Assembly: GCF_001189295.1 (NCBI RefSeq)
Contig: NZ_CP012159.1
Coordinates: forward strand, 11,055,856 to 11,119,855
Direction of reading: 5' to 3'
Origin: Chondromyces crocatus
GTDB lineage: Bacteria > Myxococcota_A > Polyangia > Polyangiales > Polyangiaceae
DNA: 64,000 nt
The notes beneath the pieces are model-generated. The model saw only the letters and a program-made list of their open reading frames with translations. It did not search any database and was not told the origin of the DNA. Each line of letters starts with the position of its first letter. Position 1 is the first letter of the stretch. Below, piece by piece: positions 18,501 through 25,038 of the stretch. The position numbers and the translations under genes were made by a program.

Positions 18501-18738
18501 CGTCGATCCCGCTGATCGTGTTGACCGCGCTCTCGATCTTGTCGGTGATGTCGGCTTCCACCTCCTCGGGGGCCGCGCCATCGAGCCGCGTCGTCACCAC
18601 CACGACCGGCGCGTCGACGTTCGGGAACTGATCGAGCCCGAGACCGGCGTACCCCGCCGCCCCCAGCACCACGATCACCAGCATCAGCACCGTCGCCAGC
18701 ACCGGGCGCCGGACGGAGATCTTCGTGAGCCAGCTCAT
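15562..18738 (-). CDS. RND efflux permease, HAE1 (AcrB/MdtB-like) family
   Basis: 1058 aa, full length for the family. It starts MSWLTKISVRRPVLATVLM, giving the first of 12 membrane helices; two large periplasmic loops follow (about 35-330 and 560-860). The proton-relay pair is present in AVGIVIDDAIVVLENI (around residue 400). It exports drugs, lipids or other hydrophobic compounds, driven by protons, together with the adaptor encoded 11 bp upstream. No TolC-like outer-membrane partner is encoded nearby. Its stop overlaps the RpoH-like start. Regulation is probably through the divergent TetR gene. Confidence 0.95.
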   Translation of the reverse strand: MSWLTKISVRRPVLATVLMLVIVVLGAAGYAGLGLDQFPNVDAPVVVVTTRLDGAAPEEVEADITDKIESAVNTISGIDELRSTSSQGISQVVVVFTLERETDGAVQDVRDKMSTILPELPKGVDPPVVSKLDIGAAPVLLIAVRSDKPIRETTEIADKQVRRQIESIQGVGQVTLIGGQDRQVNLWLDALALRSHGMTAADVQRALMAQNLTTPGGSIETGPESLTLRVAGRVTSLEDLGRIVLREQDGHAIRVKDVARVEDGRVEEKTYAALEGERTVLLSVVKQSGQNTVTVVDAVKARLDAVQGSLPGGTTIEVVRDNSQVIRTGIEAVLEHLVLGALLAALVVLVFLGSFRSTVIAALAIPISIVGTFAVMWIAGFTLNFLTLLALALAVGIVIDDAIVVLENIVRFIDEKGMKPFPAAVMATKEIGPAVMATTLSLMAVFIPVSFMPGIAGRFLRSFGLTMAFSIAVSLFVSFTLTPMLAARWISGHRTGASGPSAMERVVNFFYKPIERGYVTLLSWVMRHRWVMVVACAVTLGSCVPIARALPSGFLPEDDQAQFEVSLRAPEGTSLTATRLIVERIAEDIHRLPGVTKTLVTVGEGERATNVAKVYVMLTDPGARPDSQSALMQRVRQEILAKQPPELRLSAGEVQAISVGGTSQASIQVALMGPDLDKLGEYATRITEALREVPAAVDVDNTLVDGKPEVRVAIDRDRAADLGVQVADVASTLQLLVGGLKVSSYAEGGEEYDVRIRADAPFRMDADALSLVNVPSSKHGSVPLANVVSMEPDAGPAEIGRLGRRRQITVMANSAPGAGDSAVQAALDKIVADQQMPDGYTAQAVGRSKNTASTAAGFVMVIGLAFVFMYLILAAQFESWLHPVTILLSLPLTVPFALLSLLLFGQTLNMFSALGLLVLFGVVKKNAILQIDHTNHLRREGKPRLQAIIEANKDRLRPILMTTLAFVAGMIPLVASNGVGSGQNRTMGAIVLGGQSLSLLLTLLAVPVAYSLFDDAGEWLGRLFRREATEDKGERELDEMLDGASMAPAGSMAMEGAE

Positions 18739-18749
18739 GGGAGATCTCC

Positions 18750-19820
18750 TCAGTTCACGGCCTGACCGTTGCGAAGCCCTTCCGCTGGCTTCATCACGAT
18801 CACGTCACCGCGCGACAGCCCCCGCACGATCGCCACTTCCTCGCCCTTCTCGGCCCCCGCCTGGACGATCCGCTCCTCCAGGCGCTTGTTGACCACGGCG
18901 AAGACGTGCGTCGTGTTGTCCTCTTTCTTCACGAGCGCCGACTTCGGCAGCACCGGCGAAGGCGCCTCGCCGGTCACCAGCGCGATCGTGGCGAACATGC
19001 CCGGGCGCAGCACGCCGCCCTTGTTCTCCACGATGGCTTCGGCCACGAGATCGCGCGTCGCCTCGCGCACCGCCGCGCCGACGAAGCGCACCATCCCGTC
19101 GAAGGTGCGGCCCGGGTAGGCCGGTACGGTGAACGAGAGCGTGCGGCCTTCCTCCACGGCGGCGAGGTTCGCCTCGGGCACGGTGAACTCCAGCCGGAGA
19201 TCGGTGAGGCTCACCAGGGTCACCACCTTGCTGTCGGGTCGCACGTACTCGCCCGGGTTCACGTGCCGCTCGGTCACCACCCCGTCGAAGGGCGCCACGA
19301 TGGTGCCGTCCACCAGCGCGATCCCCGCGCTCCGGACGCGGGCCTCGGCGACCTGGAGGGAGATCTCGGCGTTCCGGCAGGTGTCCGCCACCCGGTCCCG
19401 CTCCGCCGCGGAGATCACGTTCTGCTCGAACAGCTTCGTGTTCAGATCGCAGTCCCGCTTCGCTGCGTCGGACTGGGCGCGCGCCAGCTCCACGCTCCGG
19501 CGCACCTCGTTCATGCTGGCCGCGGCGCCGCGCACGTCGAGCGTCGCGAGCTTGTCGCCCTTCTTCACCGCCGAGCCGCGCTCGACGAACGTCGAGACGA
19601 CTCGCCCCACGGTGTTCGCCGCCAGCTCCGTCTGCTGGCCCCCGCGCAGCGAGCCCGTGAGCTTCATCGAGCGGGGCATCGGCTGCTCCCGCACCTTCAT
19701 CGTCTCCACGGAGATGGTCTCGGCAGGGCTTTCCGCGGGAGCCGCGGCGGTCGACTTGCAGCTCGCGGACGCGGCGAGCACCGCCAGAAACAGCGGGACA
19801 CGAACGAGATGACCGTTCAC
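18750..19820 (-). CDS. RND periplasmic adaptor (membrane-fusion) lipoprotein
   Basis: 356 aa. Lipoprotein signal with LAASASC lipobox near residue 20. It has the barrel-sandwich hybrid halves (VGRVVSTFVERGSAVKKGDK and GTIVAPFDGVVTERHVNPGE) flanking a coiled-coil hairpin (about 90-150), then a beta-barrel and a membrane-proximal domain. It joins the RND permease to an outer-membrane channel. The GTG at 19820 is chosen because an AAGGA site lies about 9 nt upstream and the lipoprotein signal begins there; a longer frame to 19943 would run through the operators. First gene of the pump operon. Confidence 0.92.
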   Translation of the reverse strand: MNGHLVRVPLFLAVLAASASCKSTAAAPAESPAETISVETMKVREQPMPRSMKLTGSLRGGQQTELAANTVGRVVSTFVERGSAVKKGDKLATLDVRGAAASMNEVRRSVELARAQSDAAKRDCDLNTKLFEQNVISAAERDRVADTCRNAEISLQVAEARVRSAGIALVDGTIVAPFDGVVTERHVNPGEYVRPDSKVVTLVSLTDLRLEFTVPEANLAAVEEGRTLSFTVPAYPGRTFDGMVRFVGAAVREATRDLVAEAIVENKGGVLRPGMFATIALVTGEAPSPVLPKSALVKKEDNTTHVFAVVNKRLEERIVQAGAEKGEEVAIVRGLSRGDVIVMKPAEGLRNGQAVN

Positions 19821-19870
19821 GGGAGGATCCTTGTCTACGGCCAGTCCTGCGGCCGTTGCAGACCCGAGCC

Positions 19871-19891
19871 ATCGCACCAGATTGTTGCGAT
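19871..19891. promoter_or_regulatory. Candidate TetR operator, copy 1
   Basis: 21-bp element ATCGCAC-N7-TTGCGAT; 6 of 7 arm positions are complementary. It lies 51 bp upstream of the adaptor start and matches the layout of the copies at 19917 and 20006. Confidence 0.6.
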
Positions 19892-19916
19892 ACCGGAGTA
19901 GCAAGGGGCCTGGGGC

Positions 19917-19937
19917 ATCGCAACTAAAATTTGCGAT
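19917..19937. promoter_or_regulatory. Candidate TetR operator, copy 2 (perfect)
   Basis: 21-bp element ATCGCAA-N7-TTGCGAT with perfectly complementary 7-bp arms. It covers the -10 and most of the spacer of the putative adaptor promoter at 19923-19951, which would give direct repression. Confidence 0.7.
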
Positions 19938-19951
19938 ACACAACTTAACAA
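19923..19951 (-). promoter_or_regulatory. Putative promoter of the RND operon
   Basis: On the minus strand, TTGTTA (19951-19946) and TTTAGT (19928-19923) are separated by 17 bp, a fair match to a vegetative -35/-10 pair in the only AT-rich patch of the region. Operator copy 2 overlaps it. Confidence 0.45.
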
Positions 19952-20005
19952 TCTATTTACCCTGGATAAGGCTGAAACGTGCCTCCCTGAGGGGGTGCGC
20001 TTTGA

Positions 20006-20026
20006 ATCGCATCTGAAAGTTGCGCT
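20006..20026. promoter_or_regulatory. Candidate TetR operator, copy 3
   Basis: 21-bp element ATCGCAT-N7-TTGCGCT, a weaker match with two arm mismatches, 89 bp upstream of the TetR start codon. Suggests autoregulation. Confidence 0.5.
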
Positions 20027-20115
20027 AGGGTACGAGGCCTGGCGTTCGGATAGGGTGAGCGGGCCGCTGGCCGGTGGGCCACGGTCGGCCGAGTCCAGGT
20101 GGTCGCGTGAGGAGC

Positions 20116-20811
20116 ATGCCGAGCACGAAGTCGACGAGCACGAAGAAGCCGAGCACGAAGAAGCCGAGCACGCAGTCGACGGGAGCGGCGGAGAAGCCCG
20201 CGCCTCGTCGGCCCAAGGCCCCGGCGAAGCCTCCGCTCGTGCGTGGCGAGGCCATCGTGCAGCGCGTGCTCGAGGCCACGCTCCACGAGCTCGCGCAGGT
20301 GGGCTACCGCGGCTTCCGGATCGAGGAAGTGGCGGCGCGCGCCGAGGTCAACAAGACGACCGTGTACCGCCGCTGGCCGAGCCAGCGTGAGCTCATCCGC
20401 GATGCGCTCCGCGCCGCGGCGCGGGACAAGCGCGTGGCGCCGAACACGGGCTCGCTGCGCTCCGATCTCTTCGCCCTGGCGCGGACGTTCGTCGAGCAGA
20501 CGAGGCACCCGCTCGGCCAGAGCTTCATTCGGATGCTGATGGCGGAGAGCGCCGACTCGGAGCTGTTCGAGATCCTGCTCTCACTCCGCGAGGAGCACGA
20601 GGCCATGCAGCAGCCCCTCATCGAGAACGCGCAAGCGCGCGGAGAACTCGCGCCGGGCGTGAATCACCTCATCATTTTCCAGGCCCTCGCCGGCGCCCTC
20701 CACCAGCGGATCTTCTTCATGCGCGAGGACGTGGACGACACCTTCCTCACCAACTTGATCGACCTCCTGCTGCTCGGCGCGCTGCACCCGTCCGCGCGAC
20801 GCGCGCTCTGA
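20116..20811 (+). CDS. TetR-family transcriptional regulator
   Basis: 231 aa. After a Lys/Ser/Thr/Pro-rich N-terminal tail made of short repeats (about 1-40), a TetR helix-turn-helix domain runs from about 45 to 100, with GYRGFRIEEVAARAEVNKTT and VYRRWPSQRELIRDAL. The C-terminal half is the helical ligand-binding and dimer domain. ATG at 20116 is chosen for the GAGGAGC site just upstream. It is divergent from the RND adaptor, and the shared 295-bp region holds three copies of a 21-bp inverted repeat, so it most likely represses the pump and itself until an effector binds. Confidence 0.92.
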   Translation: MPSTKSTSTKKPSTKKPSTQSTGAAEKPAPRRPKAPAKPPLVRGEAIVQRVLEATLHELAQVGYRGFRIEEVAARAEVNKTTVYRRWPSQRELIRDALRAAARDKRVAPNTGSLRSDLFALARTFVEQTRHPLGQSFIRMLMAESADSELFEILLSLREEHEAMQQPLIENAQARGELAPGVNHLIIFQALAGALHQRIFFMREDVDDTFLTNLIDLLLLGALHPSARRAL

Positions 20812-20971
20812 GCGAGAGCGCTCTCCTGCAGCTCGACGCGCCGTCCCTGCAAGCCACGCTGAATCCACAGGCACCGCGCGCCCTGTACGGGCGACGGATG
20901 GACGCCACCCAAGGCCACGCCGGAAGCTCCGTGGGCACGCCGGAACCCGCCCGGAGCTGCACATCGAGACG

Positions 20972-21286
20972 CCCAGGACCGCCGTGGGAACTGCCCAGGA
21001 CCGCCGTGGGAACTGCCCAGGAGCACTTTGGGAACTGCCCAGGACCGCCGTGGGAACTGCCCAGGAGCACTTTGGGAACTGCCCAGGACCGCCGTGGGAA
21101 CTGCCCAGGAGCACTTTGGGAACTGCCCAGGAGCACTTTGGGAACTACCCAGGAGCACTTTGGGAACTACCCAGGAGCACTTTGGGAACTGCCCAGGAGC
21201 ACTTTGGGAACTGCCCAGGAGCACTTTGGGAACTACCCAGGAGCACTTTGGGAACTACCCAGGAGCACTTTGGGAACTACCCAGGA
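20972..21286. repeat. 22-bp tandem repeat array, 14 units plus a partial
   Basis: Fourteen contiguous 22-bp units from 20972 to 21279 and 7 bp of a fifteenth. Two core variants occur: CCCAGGACCGCCGTGGGAAC (A) and CCCAGGAGCACTTTGGGAAC (B), each followed by TG or TA. The order is A A B A B A B B B B B B B B, with the TA ending in units 8, 9, 12, 13 and 14. Inverted CCCA/TGGG tetramers recur at fixed spacing. There are no spacers, so it is not a CRISPR array. The unit is about two helical turns, so each copy presents the same DNA face. Confidence 0.95.
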
Positions 21287-21555
21287 CTGTCGCAGAAGTG
21301 TGCGGGTGTAGTCGCAGCCACATCGGGAAGGCCTGAAGTACACCCTGGCTGCAAACGGCAGGGTCCCCTGTGAACCACACCACGTGGGTGGGGCGCCCCG
21401 GGTCTCCGCCGCCCACCGCTCCCCTCCCCCCGTGGGCGCCGGCCGTTTTCCGACCCCACGGAAGCGCCCGCAGGCCGTCCCCTCCCCTGGTCCCCGTCAC
21501 GCCCTCCCTGGGACCGTCACGTGCCGTCATGGGCCTCCGGTCCCCCTTCATCCCC

Positions 21556-21620
21556 CCGGCGCATCGGACCCTCCGGCGCATCGGACCCTCCGGCGCATCG
21601 ACCCCTCGGTGCATCGGACG
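21556..21620. repeat. 17-bp tandem repeat, about 3.5 copies
   Basis: CCGGCGCATCGGACCCT at 21556-21572 and 21573-21589, a one-base variant at 21590-21606 and a partial, diverged copy to 21620. Located just downstream of the stop of the lipoprotein gene at 21648. Confidence 0.85.
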
Positions 21621-21647
21621 AACGCCATGACGGCCTGCCGCGGAGGG

Positions 21648-22250
21648 TCAGCCGCCGACGCGCTCGCGCAGGTACTTCGCCACGATCTCGCCGAGGCCTT
21701 CGCCGTCCTTGCGGAGACGGCCGCCGCTGGAGGGGTTCATGCTGATGCCGCCGACCGAGAACCCGCTCCGTGAGTCGGTCGAGTGCGCGAGCGTGATCTC
21801 GTCGATGACCTGCCCGTTCGGAAGCGTGATGCGCAAGGTCATGTGCACCTCGCTCGGCATCGAGGCCACCACCGCATAGAAGCCCGGCTCGATGAACGTC
21901 ACCACCGGCCTGATCTCGAAGGGTGCGGCGGAAGGGCCCGTGGCGAGCGCGACGTTGATCGCATCGCCCGCGGCGCCTTCGATGAGGGCACGCGCGAAGT
22001 TCTGGTTCAGGGCGTCCTTGTCGGCCTGGAAGCTCTCTTGCTGCTTGGCGTCTTTCTCGGACAGGTACTGGGCCTCGGTCTTCTCTCCGACGCGGAGGCC
22101 GCTGTACTCGATGGGCAGCACGGCGAATGAACGTTGATTGACCAGGGGGCTCGGCGTCGTCTGATGAACGACTTGCCATCGCGGCCCGCAACCCATGAGC
22201 AGGCTGGCAAAGCCGAGGGCCATCACGAAGAACACGACACGACGGACCAT
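21648..22250 (-). CDS. Hypothetical lipoprotein
   Basis: 200 aa. Signal peptide with lipobox LLMGCGPRW near residue 20. The mature part begins with a hydrophobic strand (FAVLPIEYSGLRVGEKTEA), then a charged helix, then beta-rich sequence (FEIRPVVTFIEPGFYAVVA, VHMTLRITLPNGQVIDEITL), the layout of small envelope lipoproteins of the DUF4410 kind, though I am not sure of the family. ATG at 22250 is preceded by a GAGGAG site. Divergent from the HEAT-like lipoprotein at 22493 across 242 bp. Confidence 0.75.
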   Translation of the reverse strand: MVRRVVFFVMALGFASLLMGCGPRWQVVHQTTPSPLVNQRSFAVLPIEYSGLRVGEKTEAQYLSEKDAKQQESFQADKDALNQNFARALIEGAAGDAINVALATGPSAAPFEIRPVVTFIEPGFYAVVASMPSEVHMTLRITLPNGQVIDEITLAHSTDSRSGFSVGGISMNPSSGGRLRKDGEGLGEIVAKYLRERVGG

Positions 22251-22492
22251 GGTGCATCTCCTCGGGACTCTGGAGCGCAGCGCAGCGCGCGCAGCACGCT
22301 CGTGGAACCCGCCATCGTACGGGCGCGTCGCAGGCCACCGAAGCAAAGCGCACGAAATGGACATGTCGGGACGGATCGAGATGCGACCGATCGGGAAAAA
22401 TCCTGCGTCTCGCCATTCACGACGCGGTGATGACCACGTCGGCGTCCACCGGTGCAATTGACCCCTTCGGGACGAGCTGGTAGCGCGCGCCC

Positions 22493-23611
22493 ATGTCCAT
22501 GCGCTTCTCGATGCTTGCATTGCTCGCCGTCACGACCATGGCCAGCCTGGGCTGTGGCGGCGCCCAGAACGCCGAGGTGACGACCGTCGAGCCGCCGGCC
22601 CAGGCGTCGCCAGCCCTCGCGACTCCGCCGCCGGCAGCGAGCGCGCCGGTCTCGGGCGAGGCGGCGATCCAGAAGCTCGCGGAGGGGGCGCTCTCCTGTG
22701 GGCTCGTCGACGAGGAGATCGATCCCGACTGCGCCGGCCTCAAGGCGTGGCTCGACGAAGAGGCCCTCTTCGAGGACGACGAGGCGAGCGCGACGCTGCT
22801 CACGATGCTCGAGAGCAGCGAGGTGAAGCGCCGCATCCTCGCGATCGAGAAGCTGCGCACGTCCGCGATCGCGAACGACAAGGCCGCGGTCGCGCGCCTC
22901 GCTGCCGTCGCCAAGAAAGAGACCAACGTCCTCGTCGCCCGAGCCCTCGGCGGTGCCATCGCGCGGGCGGACATGAAGCAGCTCGGACTCGGTGACGACC
23001 TGCGCGCGCTCGCCAGGCACCCCGTGTCGGAGTTCCGCCAGTCGCTGGCGTTCTACCTGCTCCGGCCGAACCAGAACGACGTGACGTTGCAGGTGCTGGT
23101 GACGCTGCTTCGCGACGCGGATCCGCGGGTGCAGCGGGAAGCCATCTCGGCGCTGACGCCGACGACGGAGTCGACCGACGCGGTCTGCAAGCTGGCGCAG
23201 GACCAGCTCGACCGGTCCGACGACCTCGCAGGGGAAGCCCACAAGGCGGCCGCGACGACGCGGTGCAAGGGCATCCACGCGACGGTCGTCGACTCGCTGG
23301 TGGGAAAGACCGCCGATCCGACCAAGATCACCAATGCCGTCGGCGTCGATTACGCCCTGGCGCTGGAGCGTGCGTGCAATGCGGATGTGGGGACCGACCT
23401 GAAAAAGAAGGCCTTCGGTGTCGCCAAGAAGCTGAGCGACGCCAAGGTCCCCGACCCGAACACGCGACGGGCGTCGTTCCATGCGCTCATGCGGTGCGAC
23501 CCGGCCGCAGCGACCAACGTCCTCGGCGCACTGTCGAAGGACAAGGACCCGTTCGTCGCCGATGCAGCGAAAAAGCAGCTCGACGAGCTGAAGGCGCAGA
23601 GCAACAAGTAA
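22493..23611 (+). CDS. HEAT-like repeat lipoprotein
   Basis: 372 aa. Signal peptide with lipobox SLGCGG (about residue 20), a Pro/Ala-rich linker, then helical HEAT-like repeats from about 95 to 250 (for example LVTLLRDADPRVQREAISAL). Probably a periplasmic or outer-membrane binding scaffold with no enzymatic motif. A second ATG lies two codons downstream and no strong ribosome site decides between them. Confidence 0.8.
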   Translation: MSMRFSMLALLAVTTMASLGCGGAQNAEVTTVEPPAQASPALATPPPAASAPVSGEAAIQKLAEGALSCGLVDEEIDPDCAGLKAWLDEEALFEDDEASATLLTMLESSEVKRRILAIEKLRTSAIANDKAAVARLAAVAKKETNVLVARALGGAIARADMKQLGLGDDLRALARHPVSEFRQSLAFYLLRPNQNDVTLQVLVTLLRDADPRVQREAISALTPTTESTDAVCKLAQDQLDRSDDLAGEAHKAAATTRCKGIHATVVDSLVGKTADPTKITNAVGVDYALALERACNADVGTDLKKKAFGVAKKLSDAKVPDPNTRRASFHALMRCDPAAATNVLGALSKDKDPFVADAAKKQLDELKAQSNK

Positions 23612-23679
23612 CGTCTTCGCCGCGTGGAGGGGGGCGCCCGTGCCTTGACGCCTGCGCGGTGCCCGCGTGAGATTCCTGC

Positions 23680-24339
23680 ATGAGCCCCGTCCCTCCCGCG
23701 CGCACGCCCGTCGCGTGGCCAGCCGGCATCGAGGTGCGCTACCTCGATGCGGCCGGGAGGCCACGCGAGGAGGGCGACGGCGCCGCGGCCAGAGACGGAG
23801 GCGTGGTGCTGCGGCTGCGCTGGTTCGGGCTCCACCACGTGCTCTTGCTCATTCTGTGCATCTGGTGGGATTCGATCCTCGTTCGCGTGCAGGTGCCCGC
23901 GCTCATCGGTGAGTATTACGGCAGGGCCGTCGAGCTGATGGGTCGTCCCGGCGGGCTGCGGTCGCTGTTCGTGCTGCTGGCGCTGCTGGCCTACGGCGCC
24001 ATGTGCGTGGGCGTCAGCTATTACACCGTCGCGGGCCTGCTCAATCACACGGAGATCACCGCCACGGCGGAGAGGCTCACCATTCGCCACGGCCCCATCC
24101 CGTGGCGCGGGCGCCGCACGATCGAGGTGCGCAGGATCCGTCAGTTCCGGATCGAGCGGGTGCCGGGTCCGCGTGGAGGAAACTCGTACGACCTCCACGC
24201 CCTCCTCGTCGACGGTCCCTCGGTCGGCGTGGTCCACCGCGTCAGCAAGGCCCACGCGCGCTTTCTGGAGCACGTGCTCGGGTCGCACCTCGACCTCGCG
24301 CCCGGCATCTCCCCGGCAGACACCGATGGCATGGGCTGA
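23680..24339 (+). CDS. Two-helix membrane protein, paralogue A
   Basis: 219 aa. Two membrane segments (about 48-66 and 92-115) are followed by a cytosolic beta-rich domain (about 120-205) with NHTEITATAERLTIRHGPIPWRG-like strands, similar in pattern to bacterial PH-like domains. I do not recognise a named family. It is followed 18 bp later by a clear paralogue with the same layout and the matching segments LNHTxIT and LTxRHGPxPW, so the pair arose by tandem duplication. Function unknown. Confidence 0.75.
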   Translation: MSPVPPARTPVAWPAGIEVRYLDAAGRPREEGDGAAARDGGVVLRLRWFGLHHVLLLILCIWWDSILVRVQVPALIGEYYGRAVELMGRPGGLRSLFVLLALLAYGAMCVGVSYYTVAGLLNHTEITATAERLTIRHGPIPWRGRRTIEVRRIRQFRIERVPGPRGGNSYDLHALLVDGPSVGVVHRVSKAHARFLEHVLGSHLDLAPGISPADTDGMG

Positions 24340-24357
24340 GGCGCCGGAGCGACGGCC

Positions 24358-24981
24358 ATGAGTCCCCATCGACCTGCGCCTCCGAGCCGCCCTCGCCCCG
24401 CCCGCATCGCGCTGCGCTACGTCGACGAGAACGCCTCGGCGCACACGCCGGACTACCGCACCGCGGCAGGGACGGCACCGCGTCTCGAACTGCGATGGCG
24501 CTGGGTCAACGTCTACACCTCGCTGCGGGTGGTGCTCATGAGCGGCACCCTCGGCATGGTCTTCCTGCTCCTCGGAGCGCGTCATGGCTGGTTCGAGGTG
24601 TCGTTTCACGCGCTCCTGAAGATCCTCTTCGTGGGGAGCGGGGCCTTCTACATCACCTACATCACGGTCGCCGAGATCCTGAACCACACGCAGATCACCG
24701 TCAGCCGCGACAGCCTCACCGTTCGTCATGGGCCCGTGCCCTGGAGCGGCAACTGCACGCTCGACGTGCGTCGCATCCGAGGGTTCCAGGCCGAGCACTA
24801 CAAACCGCTACGAGGAAGCGCTCACTTCCGGCTCAGGGTCCTGTTCACCGACGGGCAGGACACCTTGCTCCTCGATACCTGGCTCACCGAGGAGCACGCG
24901 CTGTTTCTGCAAGAGGTCCTCAGCAAGCAGCTCGGCCTGGAGAACGCGGGGACGGTGATCACGTCGGCGTCCCCTGCCTGA
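24358..24981 (+). CDS. Two-helix membrane protein, paralogue B
   Basis: 207 aa, homologous along its length to the preceding gene. Two membrane helices (about 52-72 and 85-105), then a beta-rich soluble part with LNHTQITVSRDSLTVRHGPV and VRRIRGFQAEHY. The conserved blocks are the short loop after helix 2 and the first strands of the soluble domain, so these probably carry the function. Likely co-transcribed with its paralogue and perhaps forms a heteromer with it. No catalytic motif seen. Confidence 0.75.
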   Translation: MSPHRPAPPSRPRPARIALRYVDENASAHTPDYRTAAGTAPRLELRWRWVNVYTSLRVVLMSGTLGMVFLLLGARHGWFEVSFHALLKILFVGSGAFYITYITVAEILNHTQITVSRDSLTVRHGPVPWSGNCTLDVRRIRGFQAEHYKPLRGSAHFRLRVLFTDGQDTLLLDTWLTEEHALFLQEVLSKQLGLENAGTVITSASPA

Positions 24982-25038
24982 GAGGGCGCCCTCGTGCGCT
25001 CCCCGCCACGGTCGATGCCGCAGCGCAGCCGCGGCCCT

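Larger units (their letters stand above)
20812..21647. other. Non-coding repeat-rich region
   Basis: 836 bp between the TetR gene and a minus-strand lipoprotein gene. It contains a 14-unit array of a 22-bp repeat (20972-21279), then unique sequence, then a short 17-bp tandem repeat (21556-21620). Several frames are open through the array on both strands, but only because the unit has no stop in any frame. No gene is supported. Confidence 0.7.

Noticed and set aside
15550-18765. Long plus-strand open frame antisense to the RND permease
   Set aside because: Arg/His-rich, no family signal; a shadow of the permease.
20972-21286. CRISPR array
   Set aside because: Units are contiguous with no spacers, and no cas genes are near.
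20898-21373. Protein-coding gene within the 22-bp array
   Set aside because: Open frames exist on both strands only because the repeat has no stop in any frame; there is no ribosome site or family signal.
24976-24995. GAGGGCGCCCTC palindrome as terminator
   Set aside because: Perfect palindrome but with no loop and no tail; too short to claim.
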